Below are positions 41,510 through 49,815 of a DNA stretch of 64,000 nucleotides, in pieces. The stretch spans positions 1,922,001-1,986,000 of the forward strand of contig OZ244789.1 of the NCBI GenBank assembly GCA_965219705.1. Direction: 5' to 3'. Numbering within the stretch: the stretch's first letter is position 1; each line of letters begins with the position of its first letter. The notes below the pieces were generated by a model, which ran no database searches, was not told where the DNA came from, and was given only the letters and a program-made list of their open reading frames with translations. This DNA is from JAJECS01 sp965219705. GTDB lineage: Bacteria; Chloroflexota; UBA11872. A program made the translations under genes and the position numbers.

Positions 41510-42400
41510 GTGGCCCGCATCAACCGTTGCATCGAGTTGCTCGAATCCGGCCAGCCCATCTACATGGATGGCGTGCGTGAGCTGAGCTACGACGCCGGCC
41601 GCGAACACGCTGGCACCTGGGCCGACTACCTGACCGTCGAATTCGAGCACTTTCCACTCAACGTGGTCGGGCTTGCGGCCTTCATGCGCGGCTTGTGTGA
41701 TGCCGGGCCGACGCGCAGCGGCCACCCGACGCCGACGGTGATTTGTACGCTCCCGGCCCATGGGGCATCGGTCGCCGAGATTCACGCCAACGCCTGGCAG
41801 ATTCGGCACATCCTCGCCGCGGGCGTTCACGGGCTGCTGCTGTGCCACGCGCGCGACCCGGCGGCCGTGCGTGCCTTTGTCGAGGCCTGCCGCTATCCGT
41901 TTCAGACCATCGGTGTTGGCACCGGCCTGGGCGAGGGAACGCGCGGAGCGGGCGGACAGGCCGCCGCGGCCGAGATATGGGGACTCGACCCGGAGGCATA
42001 TCTCCGGGTCGCCGATCCCTGGCCGCTCAACCCGCGCGGAGAGCTGATGCTCGGGCTCAAAATCGAGGACCGCCACGCCGTCCAACGAGCCCGCGAGACC
42101 ACGGCGGTGCCGGGTATCGCTTTTGCCGAGTGGGGGCCGGGCGACATGGCGATGTCGTTCGGCTATGCCTCGCGGCACGATCCGCCCTATCCCCCGGAGA
42201 TGGACGAGGCCCGTAACGCGGTGCGTGCCGCCTGCGCCGCGGCGCGGCTGCCGTTCCTCTGCAGCTGGGCGGACCCGACCATGACGGTCGAGGAGCAAGT
42301 GCGGCATCTGATCGACGAGGTCGGCACCGCGATCATCGGCGGCGGGAAGGCCCACGCCGCATTTGGACGCCGCTACACCAAGCGCGTCATGGCGGTGTAG
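41510..42400 (+). CDS. HpcH/HpaI aldolase family protein (class II pyruvate aldolase-like)
   Basis: The 296-residue protein has the HpcH/HpaI TIM-barrel features: TWADYLTVEFEHFPLNVVGL with a metal ligand, ICTLPAHGASVAEIHANAWQ, GVHGLLLCHARDPAAVRAFV, LGLKIEDRHAVQRA with the metal-binding Glu, and IAFAEWGPGDMAMSFGY. Family enzymes cleave 2-keto-4-hydroxy acids to pyruvate and an aldehyde. GTG 41510 is chosen because AGAGGAG (41498-41504) sits five bases upstream; the earlier GTG 41495 has no such site. Close spacing with the phosphorylase suggests an operon. Substrate unknown. Confidence 0.85.
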   Translation: MARINRCIELLESGQPIYMDGVRELSYDAGREHAGTWADYLTVEFEHFPLNVVGLAAFMRGLCDAGPTRSGHPTPTVICTLPAHGASVAEIHANAWQIRHILAAGVHGLLLCHARDPAAVRAFVEACRYPFQTIGVGTGLGEGTRGAGGQAAAAEIWGLDPEAYLRVADPWPLNPRGELMLGLKIEDRHAVQRARETTAVPGIAFAEWGPGDMAMSFGYASRHDPPYPPEMDEARNAVRAACAAARLPFLCSWADPTMTVEEQVRHLIDEVGTAIIGGGKAHAAFGRRYTKRVMAV

Positions 42401-42559
42401 GTCGACGTCGATGGCGACCGCCGCTGCGCCTGCCCAACTGCGGGAATTGTCTTGGACGCAGGGTGTACAGCGCTCATGATGGTGGAGGAACACTGATCGT
42501 CGGACCCATGGCGCGGATGCAAGCGTCGGCGTCCGGGACGCGCAGATGCACGGAGCACG

Positions 42560-43135
42560 ATGGCTGATCAGGTGAAACTGGCCGGCATCGCTGGGAGCTT
42601 GCGCCGCGGTTCGTACAACGCCGCGCTGCTGCGGGAAGCGCAAGCCCTGGCGCCGCCCGATACCCACATCGACATCGTGGACCTCGGCCCGCTGCCGCTC
42701 TACAACCGCGACCTCGAGCATGACGGCTTCCCGCCGCCGGTCGAGGAATTCCGTCAGGCCCTCACCGCAGCCGATGGTCTCTTGATCGCGACGCCGGAAT
42801 ACAACTACTCGATCCCCGGCGTCCTCAAGAACGCCATCGACTGGGCGTCGCGGTCGCCCGACTCGCCGCTGGACGGCAAGTCCATGGCCATCATGGGCGC
42901 AGGCGGGCGCTTCGGCACGGTGCGGGCGCAGATGCACCTGCGAGAGATCGCGCTCCACAACAGCATGCGGGTGATGATCGACCCCGAGGTGTTCGTCGCC
43001 GGGGCGTGGCGGGCCTTCGACGATCAGGGCCGGCTTTCCGATGAGCGCTTGCGCGAGCGGGTCAGCCAACTCATGGCCGCCTTTCGCGAATTCGTGCGCT
43101 ACGTGCCCGACGACCCCACGCTCCGCTGGGCCTGA
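42560..43135 (+). CDS. NADPH-dependent FMN reductase
   Basis: The 191-residue flavodoxin-fold protein has KLAGIAGSLRRGSYNAALLREA, the FMN phosphate loop, TPEYNYSIPGVLKNAIDWASR, the flavin-binding motif, and GKSMAIMGAGGRFGTVRAQMHLRE. Such enzymes (ChrR/YieF-like) reduce quinones, chromate or azo dyes with NADPH. ATG 42560 has no competing start. It stands alone between the aldolase and isocitrate dehydrogenase genes. Confidence 0.9.
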   Translation: MADQVKLAGIAGSLRRGSYNAALLREAQALAPPDTHIDIVDLGPLPLYNRDLEHDGFPPPVEEFRQALTAADGLLIATPEYNYSIPGVLKNAIDWASRSPDSPLDGKSMAIMGAGGRFGTVRAQMHLREIALHNSMRVMIDPEVFVAGAWRAFDDQGRLSDERLRERVSQLMAAFREFVRYVPDDPTLRWA

Positions 43136-43251
43136 GCGCGCCGCTGCGAATCCATGCCGGATAGGCGGCGCTTCCGCCGACCACGGCACAACTGCCCGAC
43201 GCCGGGGATGGCGATATGCTGGGCATTTGTGCCCAATACAGGAGACAGCGC

Positions 43252-44703
43252 ATGACGGCGACGATCCCGATTACGGTGGCCTACGGCGACGGCATCGGCC
43301 CGGAGATCATGCCGGCCGTCATGCAGGTGCTCCAGGCCGCCGGGGCGCGCATCGAGCCTGAAGTCATCGAGATCGGCGAGAAGGTCTACCGGCGCGGCAT
43401 ATCTTCGGGCATCGACGCTGCCGCGTGGGAGTCCATTCGGCGCACGCGAGTATTCCTCAAGGCGCCCATCACCACGCCGCAGGGCGGCGGCTTCAAGAGC
43501 CTCAACGTGACGACCCGCGTGGCTCTGGGGCTCTTCGCCAACGTACGCCCGGCCGCCACGTTTCACCCCTACGTCAAGACCAAGCACCACCCGGACATGA
43601 ACGTCGTGCTGATCCGGGAGAACGAAGAGGATCTCTACGCCGGGATCGAATACCGGCAGTCGGCCGACGTCATGCAGTCTCTCAAGCTCATCAGCCGCCC
43701 CGGCAGCGAGCGCATCATCCGCTACGCCTTCGAATACGCGCGGCACCACGGCCGGTCCAAGGTCACAGCCTTCGCCAAAGACAACATCATGAAACTGTCG
43801 GACGGCCTGTTCCATCAGGTCTTCGACGAGGTGTCGGCGGACTATCCGGACCTCGAGGCCGAGTATTGGATCGTGGACATCGGCGCCGCCAAGCTGGCCG
43901 ACACGCCTGAGATGTTCGACGTGCTCGTGCTGCCCAACCTCTATGGCGACATACTCTCCGACGTGGCGGCGCAGATCGCGGGCTCGGTCGGTCTCGCGGG
44001 AGCCGCCAACATTGGCGAGAACGCGGCGATGTTCGAGGCTATTCATGGATCCGCGCCGCGCCGCGCGGGCCAGAACCTGGCCAATCCGTCCGGCCTGCTC
44101 AGCGCTGCCGTGCTGATGCTGGACCACATCGGCCAAGCTGACGTGGCCGCCTGCGTGCAGAACGCCTGGCTGCGAACCCTTGAAGACGGCATCCACACCT
44201 ACGACATTCACACGCCGGAGCACAGCACGGCGAAGGTTGGCACTCGCGAGTTCGGACGCGCGGTTGTGGACCGTTTAGGACAGCTTCCGCAAACGCTGCC
44301 CGTCGCGGTCTATGGCGTGGGCGGCCGAACCCCGGTGAACTCGGCTGTCGTATCCGGCGCCAGACCATCCAAGCAAACCGTGGGCGTCGATGTCTTCTTC
44401 GACTGGCGCGGCGGACGCCCCGAGGAACTGGCGCGGCAGCTGCAGGAGACGAACGGTTCCGACCTCGCGCTGCGGATGATCAGCAACCGCGGCGCCCAGG
44501 TGTGGCCCGAGGCCGTGGCCGACGGCCTGCTCGTGGACCAGTGGCGCGCCCGCTTCACGGGCGACGACGGCGCGGCTGTCGACCACGCCCAGATCATCAA
44601 TCTTCTGGGACGCATTGCCGCGACCGGACTGGACTTCACCAAAACCGAGCACTTGTGTACGTTTGACGGCGCGCCCGCGTTTTCGCTGGCGCAAGGCGAA
44701 TGA
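43252..44703 (+). CDS. icd: NADP-dependent isocitrate dehydrogenase, Thermus-type
   Basis: The 483-residue enzyme decarboxylates isocitrate to 2-oxoglutarate in the TCA cycle. ITVAYGDGIGPEIMPAVMQV, FKSLNVTTRVALGLFANVRP with the substrate Ser and Arg residues, VLIRENEEDLYAGIEYRQ, the Tyr/Lys region, and NLYGDILSDVAAQIAGSVGLAG and IGENAAMFEAIHGSAP are conserved. A C-terminal extension of about 140 residues (from GVGGRTP) matches the longer Thermus-type IDH, not the 416-residue E. coli form. ATG 43252 is preferred over 43216 because AGGAGA (43240-43245) precedes it. purE follows 8 bases later. Confidence 0.92.
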   Translation: MTATIPITVAYGDGIGPEIMPAVMQVLQAAGARIEPEVIEIGEKVYRRGISSGIDAAAWESIRRTRVFLKAPITTPQGGGFKSLNVTTRVALGLFANVRPAATFHPYVKTKHHPDMNVVLIRENEEDLYAGIEYRQSADVMQSLKLISRPGSERIIRYAFEYARHHGRSKVTAFAKDNIMKLSDGLFHQVFDEVSADYPDLEAEYWIVDIGAAKLADTPEMFDVLVLPNLYGDILSDVAAQIAGSVGLAGAANIGENAAMFEAIHGSAPRRAGQNLANPSGLLSAAVLMLDHIGQADVAACVQNAWLRTLEDGIHTYDIHTPEHSTAKVGTREFGRAVVDRLGQLPQTLPVAVYGVGGRTPVNSAVVSGARPSKQTVGVDVFFDWRGGRPEELARQLQETNGSDLALRMISNRGAQVWPEAVADGLLVDQWRARFTGDDGAAVDHAQIINLLGRIAATGLDFTKTEHLCTFDGAPAFSLAQGE

Positions 44704-44710
44704 GTGGTAC

Positions 44711-45208
44711 ATGAGCGAACCGTCGAATGACCCGCAGGTCGGCATCCTGATGGGCAGCGCCTCGGACTGGGGCACGATGAAGTCCGCCGCCGACACCCTC
44801 GAAGAGATCGGCGTGGCGCATGAGGCGCGGGTGCTCTCGGCCCATCGCACACCCGCGCAGACGGCGGAGTACGCCAGCACGGCCGAGGCGCGCGGTCTGG
44901 GCGTGATCATCGCCGCCGCCGGCGGCGCGGCGCATCTGGCCGGCGTCGTGGCGGCACACACGCTGCTGCCGGTGATCGGCGTTCCCATGCAGGCGTGGTC
45001 GCTGGACGGACTCGACTCGCTGCTCTCGACGGTGCAGATGCCGCGCGGCATTCCCGTCGCCACCGTCGCCATCGGCAAGGCCGGCGCGGTGAACGCCGCG
45101 ATCCTGGCCGCGCAGATTCTTGCCACGGCCGATCCGGTGCTGCGAGAGACGCTCCGCCGGCGGCGTGACGACCAAGCGGCCGAGATCCTGCGCGAGACGC
45201 TAACCTGA
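44711..45208 (+). CDS. purE: N5-carboxyaminoimidazole ribonucleotide mutase
   Basis: The 165-residue PurE moves the carboxyl group of N5-CAIR to C4 in purine synthesis. VGILMGSASDWGTMKSAADTL and RVLSAHRTPAQTAEYA are the active-site segments, with IIAAAGGAAHLAGVVAAHT, VPMQAWSLDGLDSLLSTVQMP and VATVAIGKAGAVNAAILA downstream. Size is standard. ATG 44711 lies in a short gap after icd. purK is not adjacent. Confidence 0.96.
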   Translation: MSEPSNDPQVGILMGSASDWGTMKSAADTLEEIGVAHEARVLSAHRTPAQTAEYASTAEARGLGVIIAAAGGAAHLAGVVAAHTLLPVIGVPMQAWSLDGLDSLLSTVQMPRGIPVATVAIGKAGAVNAAILAAQILATADPVLRETLRRRRDDQAAEILRETLT

Positions 45209-45239
45209 TCGACATGCCTCCCGCCCGGAGTGCCGCCCG

Positions 45240-45980
45240 ATGCCGCTAACTGACGCCCAGATCGCCCGATTCCGCGCCGATGGCTTCCTTGTCGTGGAGG
45301 ATGTCGTGCCTCCGGAGCGGGTGGCGGAGATGCGCCGGCGCATCGACACGGTCACGTCCCCCAACGGTGGTGCGGATGCCGAGCGCATGGGGCTTCAGCT
45401 TGAGCCGGACGCTGTCGGCGACACCGCGGTGCCGCGGAAGCTGAACGAGTTGGCGCCGCATGACGCCGCGTTCCGCCGGCATGCCGAGATGCCGGAGCTG
45501 CTGGAAATGGTGCGCCAGCTCATCGGGGAGCCGCTGCGCCTGTACTCCGATCAGGCGTTTCTCAAGCCGCCGCGCCAGGGCAGCGCCAAGCCCGCGCACC
45601 AGGACAACGCCCACTTCGGCGTGGACCCGTCCGACTGGGGTGTGACCGTGTGGTGCGCCCTGGACGACGCCACGGTGGCCAACGGCTGCATGCAGTACTA
45701 CGCCGGATCGCACCTGCTGGGCGCCGTGCCGCACGTGTGGAGAGGGGGGACGACGCATCTGGTGCCGCAGGAAGTCGATCTGCCCGCGCCCGTTCACGCA
45801 CCCGTCAGTGCGGGGGGCGTGATCTTCCACCACCTGCTCACGTTCCACATGTCGGCGCCCAACACCAGCGACGCCTGGCGGCGGGCCTATGCCTGCCACT
45901 ACATCCGCACCGACGCCAGTCACGTCGACGAGGAGCCGATCCAGGCCATGCTGGGCGAGGACCACCCGCTCCACCGTTGA
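45240..45980 (+). CDS. phytanoyl-CoA dioxygenase family protein
   Basis: The 246-residue Fe(II)/2-oxoglutarate oxygenase has the double-stranded beta-helix facial triad: HQDNAHFG (His-x-Asp) near residues 120-127 and HHLLTFHMSAPN with the distal His, plus the 2-oxoglutarate-binding Arg in AWRRAYACHYIRT. RFRADGFLVVEDVVPPERV is the usual N-terminus. Family members hydroxylate small molecules, not only phytanoyl-CoA; many copies are typical of sponge and marine Chloroflexota. The substrate is unknown. It follows purE but does not share its pathway. Confidence 0.88.
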   Translation: MPLTDAQIARFRADGFLVVEDVVPPERVAEMRRRIDTVTSPNGGADAERMGLQLEPDAVGDTAVPRKLNELAPHDAAFRRHAEMPELLEMVRQLIGEPLRLYSDQAFLKPPRQGSAKPAHQDNAHFGVDPSDWGVTVWCALDDATVANGCMQYYAGSHLLGAVPHVWRGGTTHLVPQEVDLPAPVHAPVSAGGVIFHHLLTFHMSAPNTSDAWRRAYACHYIRTDASHVDEEPIQAMLGEDHPLHR

Positions 45981-45985
45981 CGGGA

Positions 45986-46062
45986 GCCGTCCCACGCTGC
46001 ACGCAGCGCGGGCCACCGGCAGGAAGATCTGGTAGGGGCGCCCCTCGTGGGCGCCCTCGCGG
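45986..46062. repeat. two dispersed palindromic elements
   Basis: CCCACGCTGCACGCAGCGCG plus GGCCACCGG (45991-46019), related to elements in the 9.1-10 kb array, then GTAGGGGCGCCCCTCGTGGG plus CGCCCTC (46033-46060), related to 9971-10002 and 40611-40633. They fill the gap between the PhyH gene and the next gene. Confidence 0.75.
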
Positions 46063-46151
46063 TTTGGAAGTGCACCGGGGCCGGGCGCGTTGACGGGTGA
46101 GCGCCGGACCGCCACCATCGCGGCACGCCGGCCGGCCGCGCGAGGTTCCCC

Positions 46152-48662
46152 ATGTCCGACTACGAAGCGCTGACGATTGCCCCGCTGTGCAATGCCGATG
46201 CCGGCGTGCTCGGCGACGAAGGCCACGCTTGGCTGGGTCGGCAAATGCTGCGCGGCTTGCCCTTCGACATCGGCGCCGCCGCCACGGCGCAACTCGCGCT
46301 ATTCGGCCGCGGGGGTCACGCCGAGCCGCGGCGCATCGAGATTGGGCGCGCGGCCGCGACCATTACCTTCGCGCACACGCTGCCCACTTCGCGGCTTCCG
46401 GAGGGCGACATTCCGGGCGCCACGGTCGCCGTCTACCGCGTCCACTTCGCCGATGGAGCGACGCAGGACATCGCGATTCGCGAGCGATTCGAGATCGGGA
46501 TAAGCCCGGACATGACCGACCGGTTCCGCGTGGGCGCCCCGTTCTTGGCGCTGCCGCACGTGGACGTGCCTGCCGCGCCGCGGGATGAGGTCAGCCGAAG
46601 CGGGATGGGCCGCGCACTGACGGATGTCGGGACGCCGCCGCCGGCCCTGTTCACGCTCTTCCCCTGGCGCAACCCGCGGCCAGACATCGAAATTGCCGCG
46701 GTCGAGGTGCGTCCCACCGATCGCGCCGTCATCGTGTGCGGCGTCTGCGTGGGCACCGTCGACGAGGACCCGCTGCGCCCCGACGCACGCCGCGCGGTCG
46801 TGGTCGAGCTTCCGCAACCGGCCGATGCCGAGCGGCCCTTCGCGCTGGAGGTCTCCGTGGACCGCGGCACCGCCACGTACGCCCAGCCGCTGCCGCGCGA
46901 CCCGGATGCCTTCTTAACATCCGAGACGGCCGGTTGGGGCGAGCCCAAGAACCCGGGCAGCAGCCCGGCCTACAGTGAAATTGCAGCCACGCCGTCCGCG
47001 ACGGTGCACGTGCGCCTGGCCGACGAGGAATTGGGGCACGTGCGCTTTGGCGAGCTGACGGCCAAGGGCGAGATCCAGCCCTCCGAGCGGCTCACTGTCC
47101 GCGCGGCGGAGGCCGGACGCGCCTGGGTGCACACGCGCGTCCTCGACGCGGCCACCGGGCGTCCCGTGCCCTGCCGCGTCCACTTCCGCTCGCCGGAGGG
47201 TGTGCCCTACCAGCCCCACGGGCATCACGCGCACCTAAACGCCGAGCACGACACCTGGCACGTGGACGTCGGCGGCGACCTGCGGCTGGACCAGGCCACC
47301 TATGCCTACATCGACGGCCGTTGCCAGGGCTGGCTGCCCACCGGCCGCGTGCTGGTGGACGTGGCCCGCGGGTTCGAATACGAGCCGCTGCGCGGCGAGA
47401 TCGAAATCAAGCCCGGACAGCGCGAGCTTGAGTTGCGGCTCGACCGCTGGACGGATATGAACGCCCAGGGGTGGTACAGCGGCGATACCCACGTGCACTT
47501 CCTCTCGGGCGACGGCGCCAACATCGAGGCCGCGGGCGAGGACCTGAACGTGGTCAACGTGCTGCAATCGCAGTGGGGCTCGCTCTTCACCAATACCGAG
47601 GACTTCATCGGCCGGCCCCGCGTGTCCGACGACGGACGCACGATCGTCTACGTCTCGCAGGAGAACCGGCAGCACTTCCTGGGGCACCTCACCCTGCTGG
47701 GGCTCACGGACCCGGTCATGCCCTGGTGCTCCGATGGGCCGACCGAGGCGGAGCCGGGCGGCTCGATGGAGACCACGCTCTCGTACTGGGCCGACGCCTG
47801 CCATGCCCAGGGCGGCACCGTGGTGATCCCGCACCTGCCGTTTCCCAACGGTGAGCCCGCCACGCTAGTTGCGACCGGCCGCGCCGATGCCGTGGAAATG
47901 TTGACGCAAGGGCCGTTCGCCCATACCGAGTACTACCGCTATCTCAACGGCGGGTACCGGCTGCCCCTGGTCGGCGGCACGGACAAGATGTCGTCCGAGG
48001 TGCCGGTGGGGCTGTATCGGACCTACGTGCGCCTCCCGTCGGACGAGCCCTTCAGCTATGAGTCATGGTGCGCCGGCATGGCGGCGGGGCGCACGTTCCT
48101 GAGCGGCGGTCCGCTCATCAAGTTGCGCGTCGATGGCCACGAACCGGGGGATACGTTGCATCTGAACGGCAACGGCGGCAGCGTGACGGTCGAAGCGTCG
48201 GTCGAGTCAATCCTGCCGGTCCACTCGCTGCAGATCGTGCAGGAGGGGCGAGTGGTGGCGGAGGCGCAGGACACGGCGGGCGCGCGCCGGTTGCGGCTCA
48301 CCGAGACCGTCCAGGCCAGTGCGCCAACCTGGCTGGCGGCGCGCTGCGGCGGGCCGTCCTATTTCGACGCGCCCGAGCATCACGACGTCTGGCACCGCCA
48401 ACGCTTTGCGCATACGTCGCCGGTCTACGTGGCGGCGGGTGACGCCGAGTGGTCCATGTGGAGCGACGCCACGGCGCAGTACATGCTCACCCTGATTGAC
48501 GGCAGCCTGGAATACATCCGCCAGCGCAGCACCCAGTATCCGGCGGGACACGCCAGCCACCATCATGGCGAGCCCGATCACCTGGGATATCTCGAGCGGC
48601 CGTTCCACCAGGCCCGCGAGGCCATTCACCGGCGCATGCACGCGCTCGGCGTGCCGCACTAG
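46152..48662 (+). CDS. CehA/McbA-family metallohydrolase (PHP domain) with large N-terminal region
   Basis: The 836-residue protein has its PHP-type metal site at GWYSGDTHVHFLSGD (D445, H447, H449), followed by DLNVVNVLQSQWGSLFTNTEDF and PHLPFPNGEPATLVATGRADAVEM, and GGTDKMSSEVPVGLYRTYVRLP. This matches the CehA/McbA family, which includes carbaryl hydrolase but mostly has unknown substrates. The first 430 residues are beta-rich with an Ig-like or carbohydrate-binding look; ARVLDAATGRPVPCRVHFRSPEG is a typical carboxypeptidase-regulatory repeat. No signal peptide is seen. ATG 46152 is used. Confidence 0.82.
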   Translation: MSDYEALTIAPLCNADAGVLGDEGHAWLGRQMLRGLPFDIGAAATAQLALFGRGGHAEPRRIEIGRAAATITFAHTLPTSRLPEGDIPGATVAVYRVHFADGATQDIAIRERFEIGISPDMTDRFRVGAPFLALPHVDVPAAPRDEVSRSGMGRALTDVGTPPPALFTLFPWRNPRPDIEIAAVEVRPTDRAVIVCGVCVGTVDEDPLRPDARRAVVVELPQPADAERPFALEVSVDRGTATYAQPLPRDPDAFLTSETAGWGEPKNPGSSPAYSEIAATPSATVHVRLADEELGHVRFGELTAKGEIQPSERLTVRAAEAGRAWVHTRVLDAATGRPVPCRVHFRSPEGVPYQPHGHHAHLNAEHDTWHVDVGGDLRLDQATYAYIDGRCQGWLPTGRVLVDVARGFEYEPLRGEIEIKPGQRELELRLDRWTDMNAQGWYSGDTHVHFLSGDGANIEAAGEDLNVVNVLQSQWGSLFTNTEDFIGRPRVSDDGRTIVYVSQENRQHFLGHLTLLGLTDPVMPWCSDGPTEAEPGGSMETTLSYWADACHAQGGTVVIPHLPFPNGEPATLVATGRADAVEMLTQGPFAHTEYYRYLNGGYRLPLVGGTDKMSSEVPVGLYRTYVRLPSDEPFSYESWCAGMAAGRTFLSGGPLIKLRVDGHEPGDTLHLNGNGGSVTVEASVESILPVHSLQIVQEGRVVAEAQDTAGARRLRLTETVQASAPTWLAARCGGPSYFDAPEHHDVWHRQRFAHTSPVYVAAGDAEWSMWSDATAQYMLTLIDGSLEYIRQRSTQYPAGHASHHHGEPDHLGYLERPFHQAREAIHRRMHALGVPH

Positions 48663-48715
48663 GTTGGGGACGGGCGCCAAGCGGTTAGCAAGCTGTTTGC
48701 CGCGGGTTGCAGGGA

Positions 48716-48750
48716 ATCCCACGCTGCACGCAGCTCGGGCCACCGGGCAT
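48716..48750. repeat. dispersed GCTGCACGCAGC element
   Basis: CCCACGCTGCACGCAGCTCG plus GGCCACCGGGC, the same family as 45991-46019. It lies between the CehA/McbA gene and the convergent nuclease gene. Confidence 0.7.
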
Positions 48751-48771
48751 GGTCTCTACTCCCTCAGCCTA

Positions 48772-49815
48772 CTACCGCTCGCTCGCTCGGCGAAGCACCC
48801 CGATTTTATGAAGGCGTCCTTCATCGCCACTGGTCACAAGGCTTACGCCTGAGGGATAGGTTCTGTGTGCAACTCTAATCCCATAGTTAGACTTTCCCTT
48901 CACCCACACATATGGAATCCGATGAGAGAGATCGAACAAAGCTAAATGGACACCTCTGTACGGCGACTCGAGGAAACGCCTACGAGCACCCTCCGAGAAT
49001 TTGTCATCCCTTTTCAAATGTCTAGATATTCCGTTGCCATGCCTGATAAGAGTCTCAAATGCACATACTAGTTTCTCCGCAAACAAAGGACAATCGTTGA
49101 ATCTTGCAATCTCAATTGTTGCACCATTAGTATCCGGTTCAATTCCTAGTATATGGAGAGCATCCCAGAATTCATCCGCCTGCGCCTCACCGAAGAAATG
49201 GTCGAACCCTCTGCTCCTCAACGTGCGCTTGCTTAGCTTCTCGTATGACGATATATATTCACGTACGTATGCCTGATGCTGTCTCCATAGTTCGTTGTCG
49301 TCCCAGCAAATGTCGGCCACATCAATCCAACTCACATGTCGCGCATTAGGTATTTCTTGAGAGAATTCGTTGAAAACACGGACTGCGTGGAGCGAGTCAG
49401 CTTTGTCCTTTGCCCTCTCCCGATTGAATGGTGTGAGATAGGCAATTGCTACTCCCCAGCCTTGATATCTCTTCTCAAGACCGAATCTATACTTCTCTAA
49501 TTGCCCATACTCTGCTGAAGCATCTTCAGTCTTGACTTCAATACCCACGATTCGGCGTCTTGAATCATCACGGACGCAGACATCCACTCTTCCGCTGTCG
49601 ACGACCACCTCGGCTTCTACTCTGGCATTGTCAGGAATGCACCATTTGGTGGGCGCTATCAATCGCCACACTTCATCGAATAATGATCGGTCTTGCCCTG
49701 CCTCCAAGCTTTGCGCCAATGCGTCCGCGATAAACTGCGAGTGGAAGGGCTCCGTTCGAGTGGGCTGCGCTTTTCGAATAGTCTCGAAGACATTTAAGGC
49801 TCCCATGGGATTCAT
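48772..49815 (-). CDS. PD-(D/E)XK-type nuclease-like protein, AT-rich, likely acquired
   Basis: The 347-residue protein has a candidate PD-(D/E)XK core near residues 55-110: SGRVDVCVRDD gives the Asp and RRIVGIEVKTEDASAEYGQLEKYR gives ExK and the following Gln helix, with PFHSQFIADAL as a possible N-terminal helix. The remaining 230 residues are not recognised (FDHFFGEAQADEFW; YRGVHLALFDLSHRIPYVWVK). Codon use is visibly AT-rich compared with all neighbours, a sign of transfer. ATG 49815 overlaps the stop of the metallo-beta-lactamase gene as ATGA, so both are made together. It may belong to a defence cassette. The nuclease call rests on short motifs. Confidence 0.6.
   Translation of the reverse strand: MNPMGALNVFETIRKAQPTRTEPFHSQFIADALAQSLEAGQDRSLFDEVWRLIAPTKWCIPDNARVEAEVVVDSGRVDVCVRDDSRRRIVGIEVKTEDASAEYGQLEKYRFGLEKRYQGWGVAIAYLTPFNRERAKDKADSLHAVRVFNEFSQEIPNARHVSWIDVADICWDDNELWRQHQAYVREYISSYEKLSKRTLRSRGFDHFFGEAQADEFWDALHILGIEPDTNGATIEIARFNDCPLFAEKLVCAFETLIRHGNGISRHLKRDDKFSEGARRRFLESPYRGVHLALFDLSHRIPYVWVKGKSNYGIRVAHRTYPSGVSLVTSGDEGRLHKIGVLRRASER

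Noticed and set aside
40682..43189. 835-codon open frame on the minus strand
   Set aside because: It lies antisense to four clear genes (nucleoside phosphorylase, aldolase, FMN reductase) and its translation is Arg/His/Gly-rich without any family pattern; it is a GC-codon shadow.
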